A stretch of 64,000 bases of DNA from VMGX01 sp038065915 (GCA_038065915.1 JBBTPZ010000002.1:1-64000), one strand, 5' to 3'. Positions 40,736 through 48,870 are shown, numbered from the stretch's first letter. A program made the numbers and translations. The notes: generated by a model not told the origin, from the letters alone.

Positions 40736-40995
40736 TTGTTTTTCTTGTGAATTGGAAATATGCAAGAAAAAAATATTATAGAAGAAATAAAAAAACATAA
40801 AAACAACACAAAGGAAATTATAGAAATCCATAACGAAAAATCATTCTGAATAAAATCGGTAACAACTAACCTGCCAAGAACCAATTCTCCGCCTGAATTC
40901 CCTATCTCTTCGAATGATTTAACACTTACATTTCCAAACATAAATGCCAAACCAAGTAAAACAAAAGAAAAAAGAGCCATAAATATCCTTTTCAT
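40717..40995 (-). CDS. Small two-helix membrane protein, 92 aa
   Basis: The N-terminus MKRIFMALFSFVLLGLAFMF is a signal anchor. The second helix is SLWISIISFVLFLCFFISSI, and the tail is basic (HKKNKNAV). AGAGAGGTTTT precedes the ATG. Its upstream region carries a 29-bp promoter-like motif shared with the genes at 41561 and 42389. Function unknown. Confidence 0.6.
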   Translation of the reverse strand: MKRIFMALFSFVLLGLAFMFGNVSVKSFEEIGNSGGELVLGRLVVTDFIQNDFSLWISIISFVLFLCFFISSIIFFSCIFPIHKKNKNAVII

Positions 40996-41037
40996 TTAAA
41001 ACCTCTCTGATTTATTAAACAACTTTTCGATTGAAAC

Positions 41038-41066
41038 AATACCACAAAACTTATTTAAAGTAAATA
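41038..41066 (-). promoter_or_regulatory. Shared promoter-like motif, copy 1
   Basis: On the minus strand: TTTACT, 17 nt (TTAAATAAGTTTTGTGG), TATTGT. The same block occurs at 41824-41852 and 42679-42706, each upstream of a minus-strand orphan gene. Confidence 0.6.
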
Positions 41067-41158
41067 TAAAACCACACAACAAAATTGACAGAGTTTCAAA
41101 TGGGTATATTATAGAATTAAGTGGGTTGATTTAAAATTATATTATTAAAAATAAAAAC

Positions 41159-41530
41159 ATGACTAAATTAAATAATAAAATAGGTGTAATTAATAAAATT
41201 TTAAAATCTGGTTCTGAACAAAGTTTTCTAAATATCATAAATAAAAAAAGATTGGGGAAATATGAAAATTTTTTAATATCAAAACTTAGTGTTAATCCTG
41301 TCCCCATTGAAGAAATTTTCAAATTTGGGATTGAAAATTTACCTACAGATGAACTTCGTCCGAATCTTTCCTTGAGCTCTTATTTTTTTGTAATAACAGA
41401 AATTAAAGAATTGCCAGAAGAGTTGTATAATTTAGCAATGGAAGCCATGATTTATTGCAAAAATGATTCTGATGTTCCAACAAAATCTTTATTTGATTTA
41501 AATAAAATATATAAAAAAGCTCTCTGTTAA
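41159..41530 (+). CDS. Hypothetical protein, 123 aa
   Basis: Helical soluble protein, starting MTKLNNKIGVINKILKSGSE. Contains ELRPNLSLSSYFFVITEIKE and ends IYKKALC. No visible Shine-Dalgarno, and no known domain. A terminator (GCTCTCTG/CAGAGAGC) follows. Confidence 0.55.
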   Translation: MTKLNNKIGVINKILKSGSEQSFLNIINKKRLGKYENFLISKLSVNPVPIEEIFKFGIENLPTDELRPNLSLSSYFFVITEIKELPEELYNLAMEAMIYCKNDSDVPTKSLFDLNKIYKKALC

Positions 41531-41546
41531 AATACAGAGAGCTATA
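41518..41546 (+). terminator. Terminator of the 123-aa gene
   Basis: AGCTCTCTGTtaaaatACAGAGAGCT stem overlapping the stop. Confidence 0.7.
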
Positions 41547-41560
41547 TTTGGTCCAAAAAA

Positions 41561-41773
41561 TTATTTTTTGGAAATACCATGAAACCCATGAGCTGTTTTT
41601 GAGCCATCACTATTTTCCCGTATCATTATGTGAGAATGATTGTCTCTATCTCCTTCCCTTGTGTTATCCTTTGTACGGATATGGTGAGTATCTTTACTTC
41701 CATTAGAATTTTTTTCTGTTTTGGAGTTTGTTTCTCCACCAGAAGAATCGTTGAACCAATCTAACCAACCCAC
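41561..41773 (-). CDS. Small hydrophilic His/Asn-rich protein, 70 aa (GTG start)
   Basis: Begins at GTG 41773 with GGAGG seven nt upstream. The product starts MGWLDWFNDSSGGETNSKTE and is very polar, with DTHHIRTK and DNHSHIMIRENSDGSK. It shares its start, leader (about 80 bp nearly identical) and promoter motif with the gene at 42389-42628. Probably a small regulatory or stress protein; no family was recognised. Confidence 0.6.
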   Translation of the reverse strand: MGWLDWFNDSSGGETNSKTEKNSNGSKDTHHIRTKDNTREGDRDNHSHIMIRENSDGSKTAHGFHGISKK

Positions 41774-41823
41774 TTCAACCTCCTATATTTTATTTTTTTA
41801 AAAAAGAGCTATTTGTTTTTCAG

Positions 41824-41852
41824 AATACCACAAAACTTGTTTAAAGTAAATA
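41824..41852 (-). promoter_or_regulatory. Shared promoter-like motif, copy 2
   Basis: Minus strand TTTACT, 17-nt spacer ending TTTTGTGG, TATTCT. The following leader is nearly identical to that of copy 3. Confidence 0.65.
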
Positions 41853-41868
41853 GAAAATATTACTTTAT

Positions 41869-42336
41869 TTATTTGCAAGAGTATATTTCTTCAAATAAAT
41901 TAAAAATTAAATCATATTTATTTATTTCTATATTTATTTCATTTTTTTTCAACATTTCAACATAATCTTTATTTTTACCAAAAGCAATACATAATTTAAT
42001 TAGTGTGCTCTCGTCTAGTTTGATCAACGAAAGAAATATTTTTTTACCTTCACTGTAATTTATTAAATTTGAATATTTTTTTTCAATAATTTTTTTTGTT
42101 TTTTCTAATAACAATTTTTGGTCCTTTGCATCTGAATATTCAAAAGTTAAAACTAATCCTATTTCTTTTATTGAAGTTTGGTTTCTCCAATTTTTGTCTG
42201 TAAATTTAATCTTAAATTTATCAAGTAAATACAAAATGTCCTTTCTTTCTAAAACTCCCCTACTCAAAATAATTTCAAGCCATAAGTTATCAAAATTACT
42301 AACTTTTATTTCTCTTTTTTTATTTATTATTTTCAT
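41869..42336 (-). CDS. Hypothetical protein, 155 aa
   Basis: Lysine-rich helical protein starting MKIINKKREIKVSNFDNLWL. Contains GKKIFLSLIKLDESTLIKLC and ends LFEEIYSCK. No domain recognised. It lies between the two paralogous MGW-type genes on the same strand. It might belong with the 123-aa protein at 41159 by size and style, but I cannot align them by eye. Confidence 0.55.
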   Translation of the reverse strand: MKIINKKREIKVSNFDNLWLEIILSRGVLERKDILYLLDKFKIKFTDKNWRNQTSIKEIGLVLTFEYSDAKDQKLLLEKTKKIIEKKYSNLINYSEGKKIFLSLIKLDESTLIKLCIAFGKNKDYVEMLKKNEINIEINKYDLIFNLFEEIYSCK

Positions 42337-42360
42337 TGCTTAAATTATAGAATAATAAAG

Positions 42361-42384
42361 AGAAACGGACAATTGTCCGTTTCT
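42361..42384 (-). terminator. Palindromic terminator of the 79-aa gene
   Basis: AGAAACGGACAATTGTCCGTTTCT is a perfect 24-nt palindrome just past the stop. Confidence 0.75.
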
Positions 42385-42388
42385 GTCT

Positions 42389-42628
42389 TTATTTAACATG
42401 ATCCTTTTGGTCCCCATTTTCATTTACAGAAATATGACCAAAATTAGCGTTTTTTTCACTAATCTTTTCATTGTTTTTGTAAGTTACTTTTGCAGCATAT
42501 ATATCATGTCCGCTTGAACCATCTTTGTGTTTGTGATTTTCACTTTTGCGACCTTCTATTTTGACTTTATATTCAGTTTCATCGTTAGAGTTATTATCAC
42601 TTCCAAAGAGATCACTAAACCAACCCAC
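42389..42628 (-). CDS. Small hydrophilic protein, 79 aa (GTG start), paralog of the 70-aa gene
   Basis: Starts at GTG 42628. MGWFSDLFGSDNNSNDETEY is followed by KSENHKHKDGSSGHD and alternating charged beta strands. It shares the MGW(L/F) start, GGAGG leader and promoter motif with 41561-41773, but the bodies have diverged. Function unknown. Confidence 0.6.
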   Translation of the reverse strand: MGWFSDLFGSDNNSNDETEYKVKIEGRKSENHKHKDGSSGHDIYAAKVTYKNNEKISEKNANFGHISVNENGDQKDHVK

Positions 42629-42678
42629 TTCAACCTCCTATATTTTATTTTTTTAAAAAAGAGCTATTTGTTTTTCAG

Positions 42679-42706
42679 AATACCACAAAATTTATTTAAA
42701 GTAAAC
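42679..42706 (-). promoter_or_regulatory. Shared promoter-like motif, copy 3
   Basis: Minus strand TTTACT, spacer, TATTCT. The motif is conserved with copies at 41038 and 41824. Confidence 0.6.
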
Positions 42707-42714
42707 AAAAGATT

Positions 42715-42752
42715 AAACCACTTTCTAATTCGCGCGAATTAGAAAGTGGTTT
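42715..42752. repeat. Perfect 38-nt palindrome (CGCGCG centre)
   Basis: AAACCACTTTCTAATTCGCG and its exact reverse complement. It has the length of the Cas2-associated palindromes but not their tip. It lies directly upstream of promoter copy 3. Confidence 0.8.
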
Positions 42753-42796
42753 CTGCCTAGTAATTTAGTGATTTTATGTTTTTAAAAATACAAAAT

Positions 42797-42895
42797 ATTA
42801 TGGATTCAAATGCTTTGAATGAGCATTTGAATTTAGTGATTTGGTGATTTGGTGATTTTACTTGTCCCGTAGCGAGCTTTGCTCTACTACTGGGA
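42797..42895. repeat. ATTATGGATTCAAATGCT palindrome and CCCGTAG hairpin
   Basis: ATTATGGATTCAAATGCTTT .. GAGCATTTGAATTTAGTGAT is followed by CCCGTAGCGAGC..GCTCTACTACTGGG (42867-42892). Members of two interspersed families described elsewhere in this window. Confidence 0.65.
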
Positions 42896-43591
42896 TGTCT
42901 CTTTATAAAGTTCTTTTATTTCATCCATTATCTTATTCGCGCCGAGTTTATAATCATTTATTGTGATTTCTTTTTTATCATCAAAAATATCTTTTAAATA
43001 CATCGGCTTTCCTATATTCAAAACAATTTTTCTTTTTCTCAAAAAGAAATTTTCCCAAGATATTTTATATGTGCTATTAATCCCAACTGGTACAACTGGA
43101 AAATTAGTTTTATGTGCGAGAAAAGCCACTCCACCTTTTGCTTCTTTAAAATTTCTATCCTTGGTCGTCCCTCCCTCGGGGAAAATAAATAAACTATGCT
43201 TATCATTCAAAATTTTTATATGATCTCTGAGAGATTCTTCATAATTATGAACCCCTATCGCAACTGCGTAGGAACCCCACGCCTTAAAAAATAAGCCTGA
43301 TGAAAAAAATATTCTCATCCAAAGTCTTTTATAAAAAGTGTTTTCACGAGAAGTATAAAACATCGGCATAAATTTTGATAAAAAAGGCAAACTTGCGGGT
43401 AAAAGTATCGGGTCAAGAGCATTTGCGTGGTTTGATGCAAAAATAATCCCTTTTTCAAGGCCTTTCAAATTTTCAATTCCACGAACTTTTAAGCCAACAA
43501 AAAAAATTAAAACCAGTCGAGCCGGTATCCATATTAATGTTTGTAAAAATAGTGGCGGTATATAATAAAGTTTTTTCATTTGACTCGTCAA
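42887..43591 (-). CDS. plsC: 1-acyl-sn-glycerol-3-phosphate acyltransferase (PlsC family)
   Basis: 234 aa. An N-terminal hydrophobic region is followed by the acyltransferase motif I in FASNHANALDPILLPASLPF (N-H-x4-D) and motif III in LFIFPEGGTTKDRNF. PVVPVGINSTYKISW follows. It acylates lysophosphatidate in membrane-lipid synthesis. CPR cells often keep only scraps of this pathway. Confidence 0.9.
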   Translation of the reverse strand: MTSQMKKLYYIPPLFLQTLIWIPARLVLIFFVGLKVRGIENLKGLEKGIIFASNHANALDPILLPASLPFLSKFMPMFYTSRENTFYKRLWMRIFFSSGLFFKAWGSYAVAIGVHNYEESLRDHIKILNDKHSLFIFPEGGTTKDRNFKEAKGGVAFLAHKTNFPVVPVGINSTYKISWENFFLRKRKIVLNIGKPMYLKDIFDDKKEITINDYKLGANKIMDEIKELYKETSQ

Positions 43592-43668
43592 TTATATCAT
43601 ATTTAATTTTAGATTTCTTTGATTTCAAAAATATCTAGTTGTTTGACTATACAACAATTCAATTTTAT

Positions 43669-44043
43669 TTAAATTTTTACTTTTAAGTATTCTTTTATTC
43701 TTTCTTTATCTTCTATTTCTTTTTCACCTTTGAAATAAATTCCAATAAAATCTACTATTTCAGTTTCTATATGAAAAGCATATATAATCCTTATGCCACT
43801 TTTTATACCGCGTCCTTTTAGTGACTTACAGGCAAATTTTTTGAGTTTGCAGATTATTATTTTTTCAGAACAAAAATTAGGAATTGGAAATATCGCTTGC
43901 TTATTTATTTTTTGTAAATGAAATAATTCAATAGCAAAAGTTTTTGCTGTTTCAATATCTTCATTAAGGGAGGAAAATTTTTTTAGAAGTTCTTTAAGAT
44001 CCTTTTGAAATTCTTTTGTATTTTTATAATTAATCTTCGCCAT
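43669..44043 (-). CDS. RelE/ParE-like toxin of a toxin-antitoxin pair
   Basis: 124 aa, basic. Strand pattern IICKLKKFACKSLKGRGIKS, GIRIIYAFHIETEIVDFIGI and a C-terminal KEYLKVKI fit a RelE-fold mRNA interferase with a short helical N-terminal part. It overlaps the antitoxin-like gene by 14 nt, the usual coupled arrangement. Assignment rests on fold pattern, size and context. Confidence 0.65.
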   Translation of the reverse strand: MAKINYKNTKEFQKDLKELLKKFSSLNEDIETAKTFAIELFHLQKINKQAIFPIPNFCSEKIIICKLKKFACKSLKGRGIKSGIRIIYAFHIETEIVDFIGIYFKGEKEIEDKERIKEYLKVKI

Positions 44044-44809
44044 AGATTCTCACCGATGTTTCTGGAGTCCTATAAAATACTGACTCATAGCTTATAATTT
44101 TACCATCTTCCGTCCCTACCCATGGCACATCTTTGTGAGAATAGTCACTTAATTCCATTGCAGATTTATCAGAAAGTCTAAAAAGAACATCATCAATATG
44201 TTTTATTTCTTGAGCATTTAAAATAGAAATATTAGATTGTCTACGAGGTAAATATTTCGTTTGTTCATGTAAAAAGTATTTACTTTTTACTGTTTCTAAT
44301 TCCCCTTTTGATTCTAAACTTTCAACGATTTTTTTAAATTCCACGGGGGTTGGGCCAAAATGATTTTTTATATATGTTGCCCCAAGTAATTGTTCTTCAA
44401 ATTTTTCGTAATAATCAAAATCAATAAAATAAAGGAGTTTATATAAAACCGTCATTCCAACATTTGGTTTACTGCCAACTTTTTCTAATATATACAATAA
44501 TACTTCTTTAAATTTTTTAAGATTTTTTTGTGGTATATCAATACGAATTTCTTGCACTTCCTTTCTTTTTTTTTCTTTCTTAAAAAAAATTTTTATTTCA
44601 GAATTTTTTTTACCAGCAATTAGTGCTTCAAGAGAAAGATTAAAAATTTCAGCAATTTTTTGAGCCTGTGAAAGAGTTAGTTCTTTTGTTCCCTTCTCAA
44701 TTTCAATATAACTAGCTCGAGAAACACATATCTTTTGAGCCATAAAGGCCTGAGAAAGATTATTGATTTTTCTCAATTCTAATAGAAATGTATGTTTAAT
44801 CATATTCAT
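44030..44809 (-). CDS. HTH_XRE + DUF4065 (Panacea-type) antitoxin
   Basis: 259 aa from ATG 44809 (M-N-M-I-K-H-T). The Xre helix-turn-helix covers about 8-62 (LRKINNLSQAFMAQKICVSR, ASYIEIEKGTKELTLSQAQK). After a linker, the DUF4065 domain is seen in VLYKLLYFIDFDYYEKF, GATYIKNHFGPTPVEFK and ELSDYSHKDVPWV. Panacea domains act as antitoxin modules in PanAT systems. An upstream ATG would lie before the promoter and is rejected. Confidence 0.85.
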   Translation of the reverse strand: MNMIKHTFLLELRKINNLSQAFMAQKICVSRASYIEIEKGTKELTLSQAQKIAEIFNLSLEALIAGKKNSEIKIFFKKEKKRKEVQEIRIDIPQKNLKKFKEVLLYILEKVGSKPNVGMTVLYKLLYFIDFDYYEKFEEQLLGATYIKNHFGPTPVEFKKIVESLESKGELETVKSKYFLHEQTKYLPRRQSNISILNAQEIKHIDDVLFRLSDKSAMELSDYSHKDVPWVGTEDGKIISYESVFYRTPETSVRIYGED

Positions 44810-44814
44810 ATAGT

Positions 44815-44842
44815 ATAGTCGTAAAAAATCATATGTCAATAT
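44815..44842 (-). promoter_or_regulatory. Promoter of the TA operon, probably leaderless
   Basis: On the minus strand TTGACA, 16-nt spacer, TATACT. The start codon lies only about 5-7 nt after the -10, so the transcript would begin at or next to the ATG. Confidence 0.7.
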
Positions 44843-44919
44843 TTTAGACAAACCAAATGTGGATAAACTTGACAAGCAAAAATTGAAAATAAAACAATCG
44901 TCATTTTTCTTGTTTTTTT

Positions 44920-44951
44920 GTCCCCCTGTGGGAGATCTCCCGTAGGGGGAC
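44920..44951. repeat. GGGAGATCTCCC-core palindrome
   Basis: GTCCCCCTGTGGGAGATCTCC followed by its partner CGTAGGGGGAC, 32 nt. Other copies are at 25288-25311 and 26663-26686, inside the composite elements. Confidence 0.8.
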
Positions 44952-44971
44952 TTTATTATTGTTTTCTTGAT

Positions 44972-46069
44972 TTAGATTCCCTCTTTCTTTAATTCATCTA
45001 GTAGTTCCTTGGCTTTTTTAGAAAGTTTTTTAGGCATTATGATTTTTACTTTCACAAGTAAATCACCTCTCTTATTTTTATTAATAACAACTCCCTTCTC
45101 TTTTACGCGCAAAAAATCTCCGTGGTTCACACCGGTTGGAATTTCAATTGTTATTATTCCATCCAAGGTTTTTAATTTATATTCGGCACCCGTGATTGCG
45201 TCTGTAAGTTTTACATCTAAGTCGGTGAATATATTATTTCCTTCTTTTCTGAAATTAGAATCTTTTTTAACATGAATTTTAATATATAAATCCCCCGCAA
45301 TTCCATCTTTTATAACTTCGCCAGTGCCTGTTTGTCTTATCATTTCTCCATCTTCAATTCCTAGTGGAATTTTTATGTTTATTTCTTCTTGTTTTTCTAT
45401 AACCCCAAATCCAGAACATTTACCGCATTTTTCTTTTGGTATTTTGCCTTTTCCAGCACATTCATTGCATACAACAGTGTGAGTTATTGTTCCAAAAATT
45501 GACCTTTTTGATTCATGTATCTTACCAGAGCCATTACATACAGAACATATTTTCATTTCTGTTCCCTTTTTCGCTCCATCACCCCTACATTCTTCACATA
45601 AGATTTTCTTTTTCACTAAAATTTTTCTGTCTACACCAAAAATAGATTCTGAAAATGAAATTTCAATATCAATAGAAATATCCCTACCTCTTCTTTTTTG
45701 AGAAGTTCTAATTCCGCCTCCAAAAAATTCACTAAATATGTCTCCCAAATCAAAATCCTGAAAACCAGAAGCTTCATTATTAAAATTAGAAAAACCGGAA
45801 AAATCGAACCCGCCAAATCCGCTTTGGGAAGAAAATCCACTCGTGTCATATCCACCAGAAGCGCCACTAAATGTTCTTCCGTATGTGTCATATTCCGCTT
45901 TTTTCTTATCGTCTGATAAGGTAGAATATGCCTCGTTTATTTCTTTGAATTTTTTTTCATCCCCACCTTTTTTGTCTGGATGATATTTATGCGCCAACTT
46001 TCTATAGGCCTTTTTTATTTCATCTTTTGAAGCCCTTTTATCAACTTCTAATATTTTGTAGTAATCCAT
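44972..46069 (-). CDS. dnaJ: Chaperone DnaJ
   Basis: 365 aa from ATG 46069 (MDYYKILEVDKRASKDEIKK). The J domain has HPD in HKYHPDKKGGDEK. A Gly/Phe-rich region (about 75-120) follows. Four C-x-x-C-x-G-x-G repeats are seen (CEECRGDG, CSVCNGSG, CNECAGKG, CGKCSGFG), and then the two beta-barrel domains. It is the DnaK co-chaperone and sits last in grpE-dnaK-dnaJ. Confidence 0.96.
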   Translation of the reverse strand: MDYYKILEVDKRASKDEIKKAYRKLAHKYHPDKKGGDEKKFKEINEAYSTLSDDKKKAEYDTYGRTFSGASGGYDTSGFSSQSGFGGFDFSGFSNFNNEASGFQDFDLGDIFSEFFGGGIRTSQKRRGRDISIDIEISFSESIFGVDRKILVKKKILCEECRGDGAKKGTEMKICSVCNGSGKIHESKRSIFGTITHTVVCNECAGKGKIPKEKCGKCSGFGVIEKQEEINIKIPLGIEDGEMIRQTGTGEVIKDGIAGDLYIKIHVKKDSNFRKEGNNIFTDLDVKLTDAITGAEYKLKTLDGIITIEIPTGVNHGDFLRVKEKGVVINKNKRGDLLVKVKIIMPKKLSKKAKELLDELKKEGI

Positions 46070-46156
46070 AACATTTTTTATTAAAAAATGAAATAACAAA
46101 TCACAAATTACAAATCACAAACAATATCCAAATTCCAATTACCAAAATCCGAAACA

Positions 46157-46228
46157 TTATGGATTCAAACGCTCATTAAGAGCGTTTGAATTATGAATGA
46201 AAATTGTCGCTAAACGACAATTTTCATT
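46157..46228. repeat. Two consecutive palindromes between dnaJ and dnaK
   Basis: ATTATGGATTCAAACGCTC/GAGCGTTTGAATTAT (46157-46194) is followed by AATGAAAATTGTCGC/ACGACAATTTTCATT (46196-46228). The second overlaps the dnaK stop and may terminate dnaK. Both are members of repeated families. Confidence 0.75.
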
Positions 46229-48098
46229 TAGTTTCCGCGTCGTGTATCGTTCCATCATCTTCTTTTTTTCCTTCTTCTGGCTTTGTTTGTGTTTGCGCAT
46301 TTTTTTGAATTTCTTCTCCTATTTTAGACATCTCGGAAGATAGTTCTTCTGTTGCCTTTTTAATCTCATCCACTTCATTCCTATCTTTTATTTTTTTAGC
46401 ATTATCAATTTTTTCCTGTAAGTTTTTCTTTAAATCATCTGAAATTTTATCAGAATTTTCAGACAATGACCTTTCTGCGGTATAAACAACTTGGTCTAAA
46501 AAATTTCTTGCATCCATTAATTCTTTTTTCTTTTTGTCTTCTTCTTCGTGTAATTCAGCATCTTTTTGCATCTTTTTTATATCATCTTCAGACAATCCGG
46601 ATGTTGCTTCTATTTTTATTGATTGTTCTTTTCCTGTTGATTTATCTTTTGCTTTCACATTGAGAATTCCGTTTGCATCTATATCAAAAGTAACCTCAAT
46701 CTGCGGCATTCCTCTTCTTGAAGGAGGTATTCCATCCAAAACAAATCTGCCCAAACTTTTGTTGTCATTTGCCATAGGTCTTTCTCCTTGGACAACATGA
46801 ATTTCAACGGATGTTTGATTGTCAGCAGCGGTAGAAAAAACTTGTGATTTTGATGTAGGTATTGTTGTATTTCTTTCAATTAATTTAGTTGCAACACTAC
46901 CAAGAGTTTCTATACCAAAAGATAGTGGAATTACATCAAGAAGTAAAACATCTTTTACATCGCCTCTTAAAATTCCAGCTTGAACAGCAGCACCCAAAGC
47001 AACCACTTCATCCGGGTTAATTGACTTGTTTGGTTCTTTCCCGAATAAGTTCTTTACGGCTTTTTGAATCGCAGGCATCCTTGTCTGTCCGCCAACAAGA
47101 ACTACTTCATCTATATCAGAAATTTTAAATGGGGATGCTTCCATGGCTCTTTTTGTTATTTCAATTGATTTATCAATATATTCTTTAACTAAATCTTCAA
47201 GCTTTGCTCTTGAAAATTTCATTAATAAATGTTTGGGACCATCGGCATCTGATGTTATAAAAGGTATATTTATTTCTGTTTCGGTAGAACTGGACAATTC
47301 GTGTTTTGCTTTTTCAGCCGCTTCGTCCAATCTTTGTAGCGCCAAAGAATCTTTTGTAATATCTATGCCACTTTCTTTTTTAAATTCACTAGCAATCCAT
47401 TTTATTATTTTTTGGTCTATATCTTTTCCGCCCATATGACTATCGCCGTCTGTTGATTTAACTTCAACCACATCATCTCCCACTTCAAGAACGGAAATGT
47501 CAAATGTTCCGCCACCAAAATCAAAAACTACTATTTGTTCATTTTTCTTTTTATTAAAACCATAAGCCAGAGCGGCTGCGGTCGGTTCATTTATAATTCT
47601 TTTTACATCCAGCCCGGCTATTTTACCGGCATCTTTTGTCGCCTTTCTTTGTGAATCATTAAAATACGCGGGAACAGTAATAACGGCCTCTGTTATTTTT
47701 TCTCCTGTTTTTGCCTCCGCGTCGGTCTTTATTTTTTGAAGTATTATTGCAGAAATTTCTTCCGGTCTATATTTTTTATCCCCGAGTGTAATTAAAACTC
47801 CACTGTCATTTCCTTTGGTTATTTCGTAGGGGACAATTTCTTTATCTTTTTGGACTTCCTTATCGTCAAAACGATGTCCCATAAATCTTTTTATTCCAAA
47901 AACCGTATTTTTAGGGTTAGTAACCGCCTGTCTTTTGGCAGAAATTCCAACAATTCTTTCGCCAACTTTCGATAAAGCAACAATAGACGGTGTGGTTCTA
48001 GCCCCGTCAGAATTTTCTAAAATTTTTGGTTCTCCGCCCTCAATAACGGCAAAAGCTGAATTTGTCGTTCCTAAATCAATTCCTAAAATTTTGCTCAT
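46224..48098 (-). CDS. dnaK: Chaperone DnaK (Hsp70)
   Basis: 624 aa, typical length. KILGIDLGTTNSAFAVIEGG at the start, IINEPTAAALAYGF, VFDFGGGTFDISVLEVGD and EVVLVGGQTRMPAIQKAV are the ATPase signatures. DVIPLSFGIETLGSVATKLI marks the linker and substrate domain. The C-terminal lid ends in a polar tail (EEGKKEDDGTIHDAETK). Confidence 0.98.
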   Translation of the reverse strand: MSKILGIDLGTTNSAFAVIEGGEPKILENSDGARTTPSIVALSKVGERIVGISAKRQAVTNPKNTVFGIKRFMGHRFDDKEVQKDKEIVPYEITKGNDSGVLITLGDKKYRPEEISAIILQKIKTDAEAKTGEKITEAVITVPAYFNDSQRKATKDAGKIAGLDVKRIINEPTAAALAYGFNKKKNEQIVVFDFGGGTFDISVLEVGDDVVEVKSTDGDSHMGGKDIDQKIIKWIASEFKKESGIDITKDSLALQRLDEAAEKAKHELSSSTETEINIPFITSDADGPKHLLMKFSRAKLEDLVKEYIDKSIEITKRAMEASPFKISDIDEVVLVGGQTRMPAIQKAVKNLFGKEPNKSINPDEVVALGAAVQAGILRGDVKDVLLLDVIPLSFGIETLGSVATKLIERNTTIPTSKSQVFSTAADNQTSVEIHVVQGERPMANDNKSLGRFVLDGIPPSRRGMPQIEVTFDIDANGILNVKAKDKSTGKEQSIKIEATSGLSEDDIKKMQKDAELHEEEDKKKKELMDARNFLDQVVYTAERSLSENSDKISDDLKKNLQEKIDNAKKIKDRNEVDEIKKATEELSSEMSKIGEEIQKNAQTQTKPEEGKKEDDGTIHDAETK

Positions 48099-48110
48099 AT
48101 TTTTTTATTT

Positions 48111-48235
48111 ACCCGCACACTAACTTTTGTTTTAAATAATTTGGTATGCGATTTTTTAATTATTATCTAATAAAAATTTATCTTTAATTTGACCAATCCT
48201 TTTATGCAACACAAAACAAAAGTTAGTGTGCGGGT
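48111..48235. mobile_element. 125-bp MITE-like element with perfect 23-bp terminal inverted repeats
   Basis: ACCCGCACACTAACTTTTGT + TTT (48111-48133) has its exact inverted copy at 48213-48235. The interior is AT-rich with no ORF. It fills the grpE-dnaK spacer. Its end encodes the last residues and stop of GrpE (T-P-A-H-stop). Confidence 0.8.
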
Positions 48236-48822
48236 GTATCTTTATAAATACCAATTTTAACCTTTGCCGGCCTTATGTTTTTACCATTCAAACTGTATCC
48301 CTTTTGTAAAACTTCTAAAATTATATGATCATTTTTTTCGTCGTCAACATCTATTGAGCCAGTCGAGATATGAAATACTGGATTGAATTTTTCTTTTATT
48401 GGGTTAATTACTTTTACACCAAAATTTTTTAATGTATTTAATAACTGATTATATATATATTCTACTCCTCTTCTCCAATTTTCATCAACTTTTTCCCACT
48501 GATTTTTATTTGAAAAAGCCATATCAAAACTATCCAAGACATTTATTATCTCTAATATTAAATTCTCGTTAGCAAATAATATGATATCTTTTTTTGAAAG
48601 CTCTACACCTCTTTTAAAATTTATTAACTCTGCTTTTGACCTTTGCCATCCGTCTAAATATTCTTTCTTGATTTTTTCACAATCTTTTAATTTTTCTTTT
48701 ATTTTTCTTATTTTATTGTCTATAGATTCTTCCATTTCTTCAATTTCAACATTTTCATTTTCTTCTTTTGGATTATTTTCATTATCTTCAGGCATACGAA
48801 TTATTTTATCTTTTTTAAACAT
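48223..48822 (-). CDS. grpE: Nucleotide exchange factor GrpE
   Basis: 199 aa. An acidic N-terminal coil (PKEENENVEIEEMEESIDNK) is followed by the long helix DGWQRSKAELINFKRGVELS and the beta-wing domain (VKVINPIKEKFNPVFHISTG ... VLQKGYSLNGKNIRPAKVKI). It releases ADP from DnaK. The final residues (PAH) are encoded by the end of the adjacent MITE-like element. Confidence 0.94.
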   Translation of the reverse strand: MFKKDKIIRMPEDNENNPKEENENVEIEEMEESIDNKIRKIKEKLKDCEKIKKEYLDGWQRSKAELINFKRGVELSKKDIILFANENLILEIINVLDSFDMAFSNKNQWEKVDENWRRGVEYIYNQLLNTLKNFGVKVINPIKEKFNPVFHISTGSIDVDDEKNDHIILEVLQKGYSLNGKNIRPAKVKIGIYKDTPAH

Positions 48823-48870
48823 ATTTTTAGTTTGTTTTTTGAAAATATATTATTGACTCAAAAACTCTAC

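Noticed and set aside
44810..44875. N-terminal extension of the Panacea antitoxin
   Set aside because: It lies upstream of, and across, the TTGACA/TATACT promoter.
46157..46194. tRNA T-arm look-alike (GGATTCAAAC)
   Set aside because: No acceptor, D or anticodon arm around it; the motif belongs to an interspersed palindrome family.
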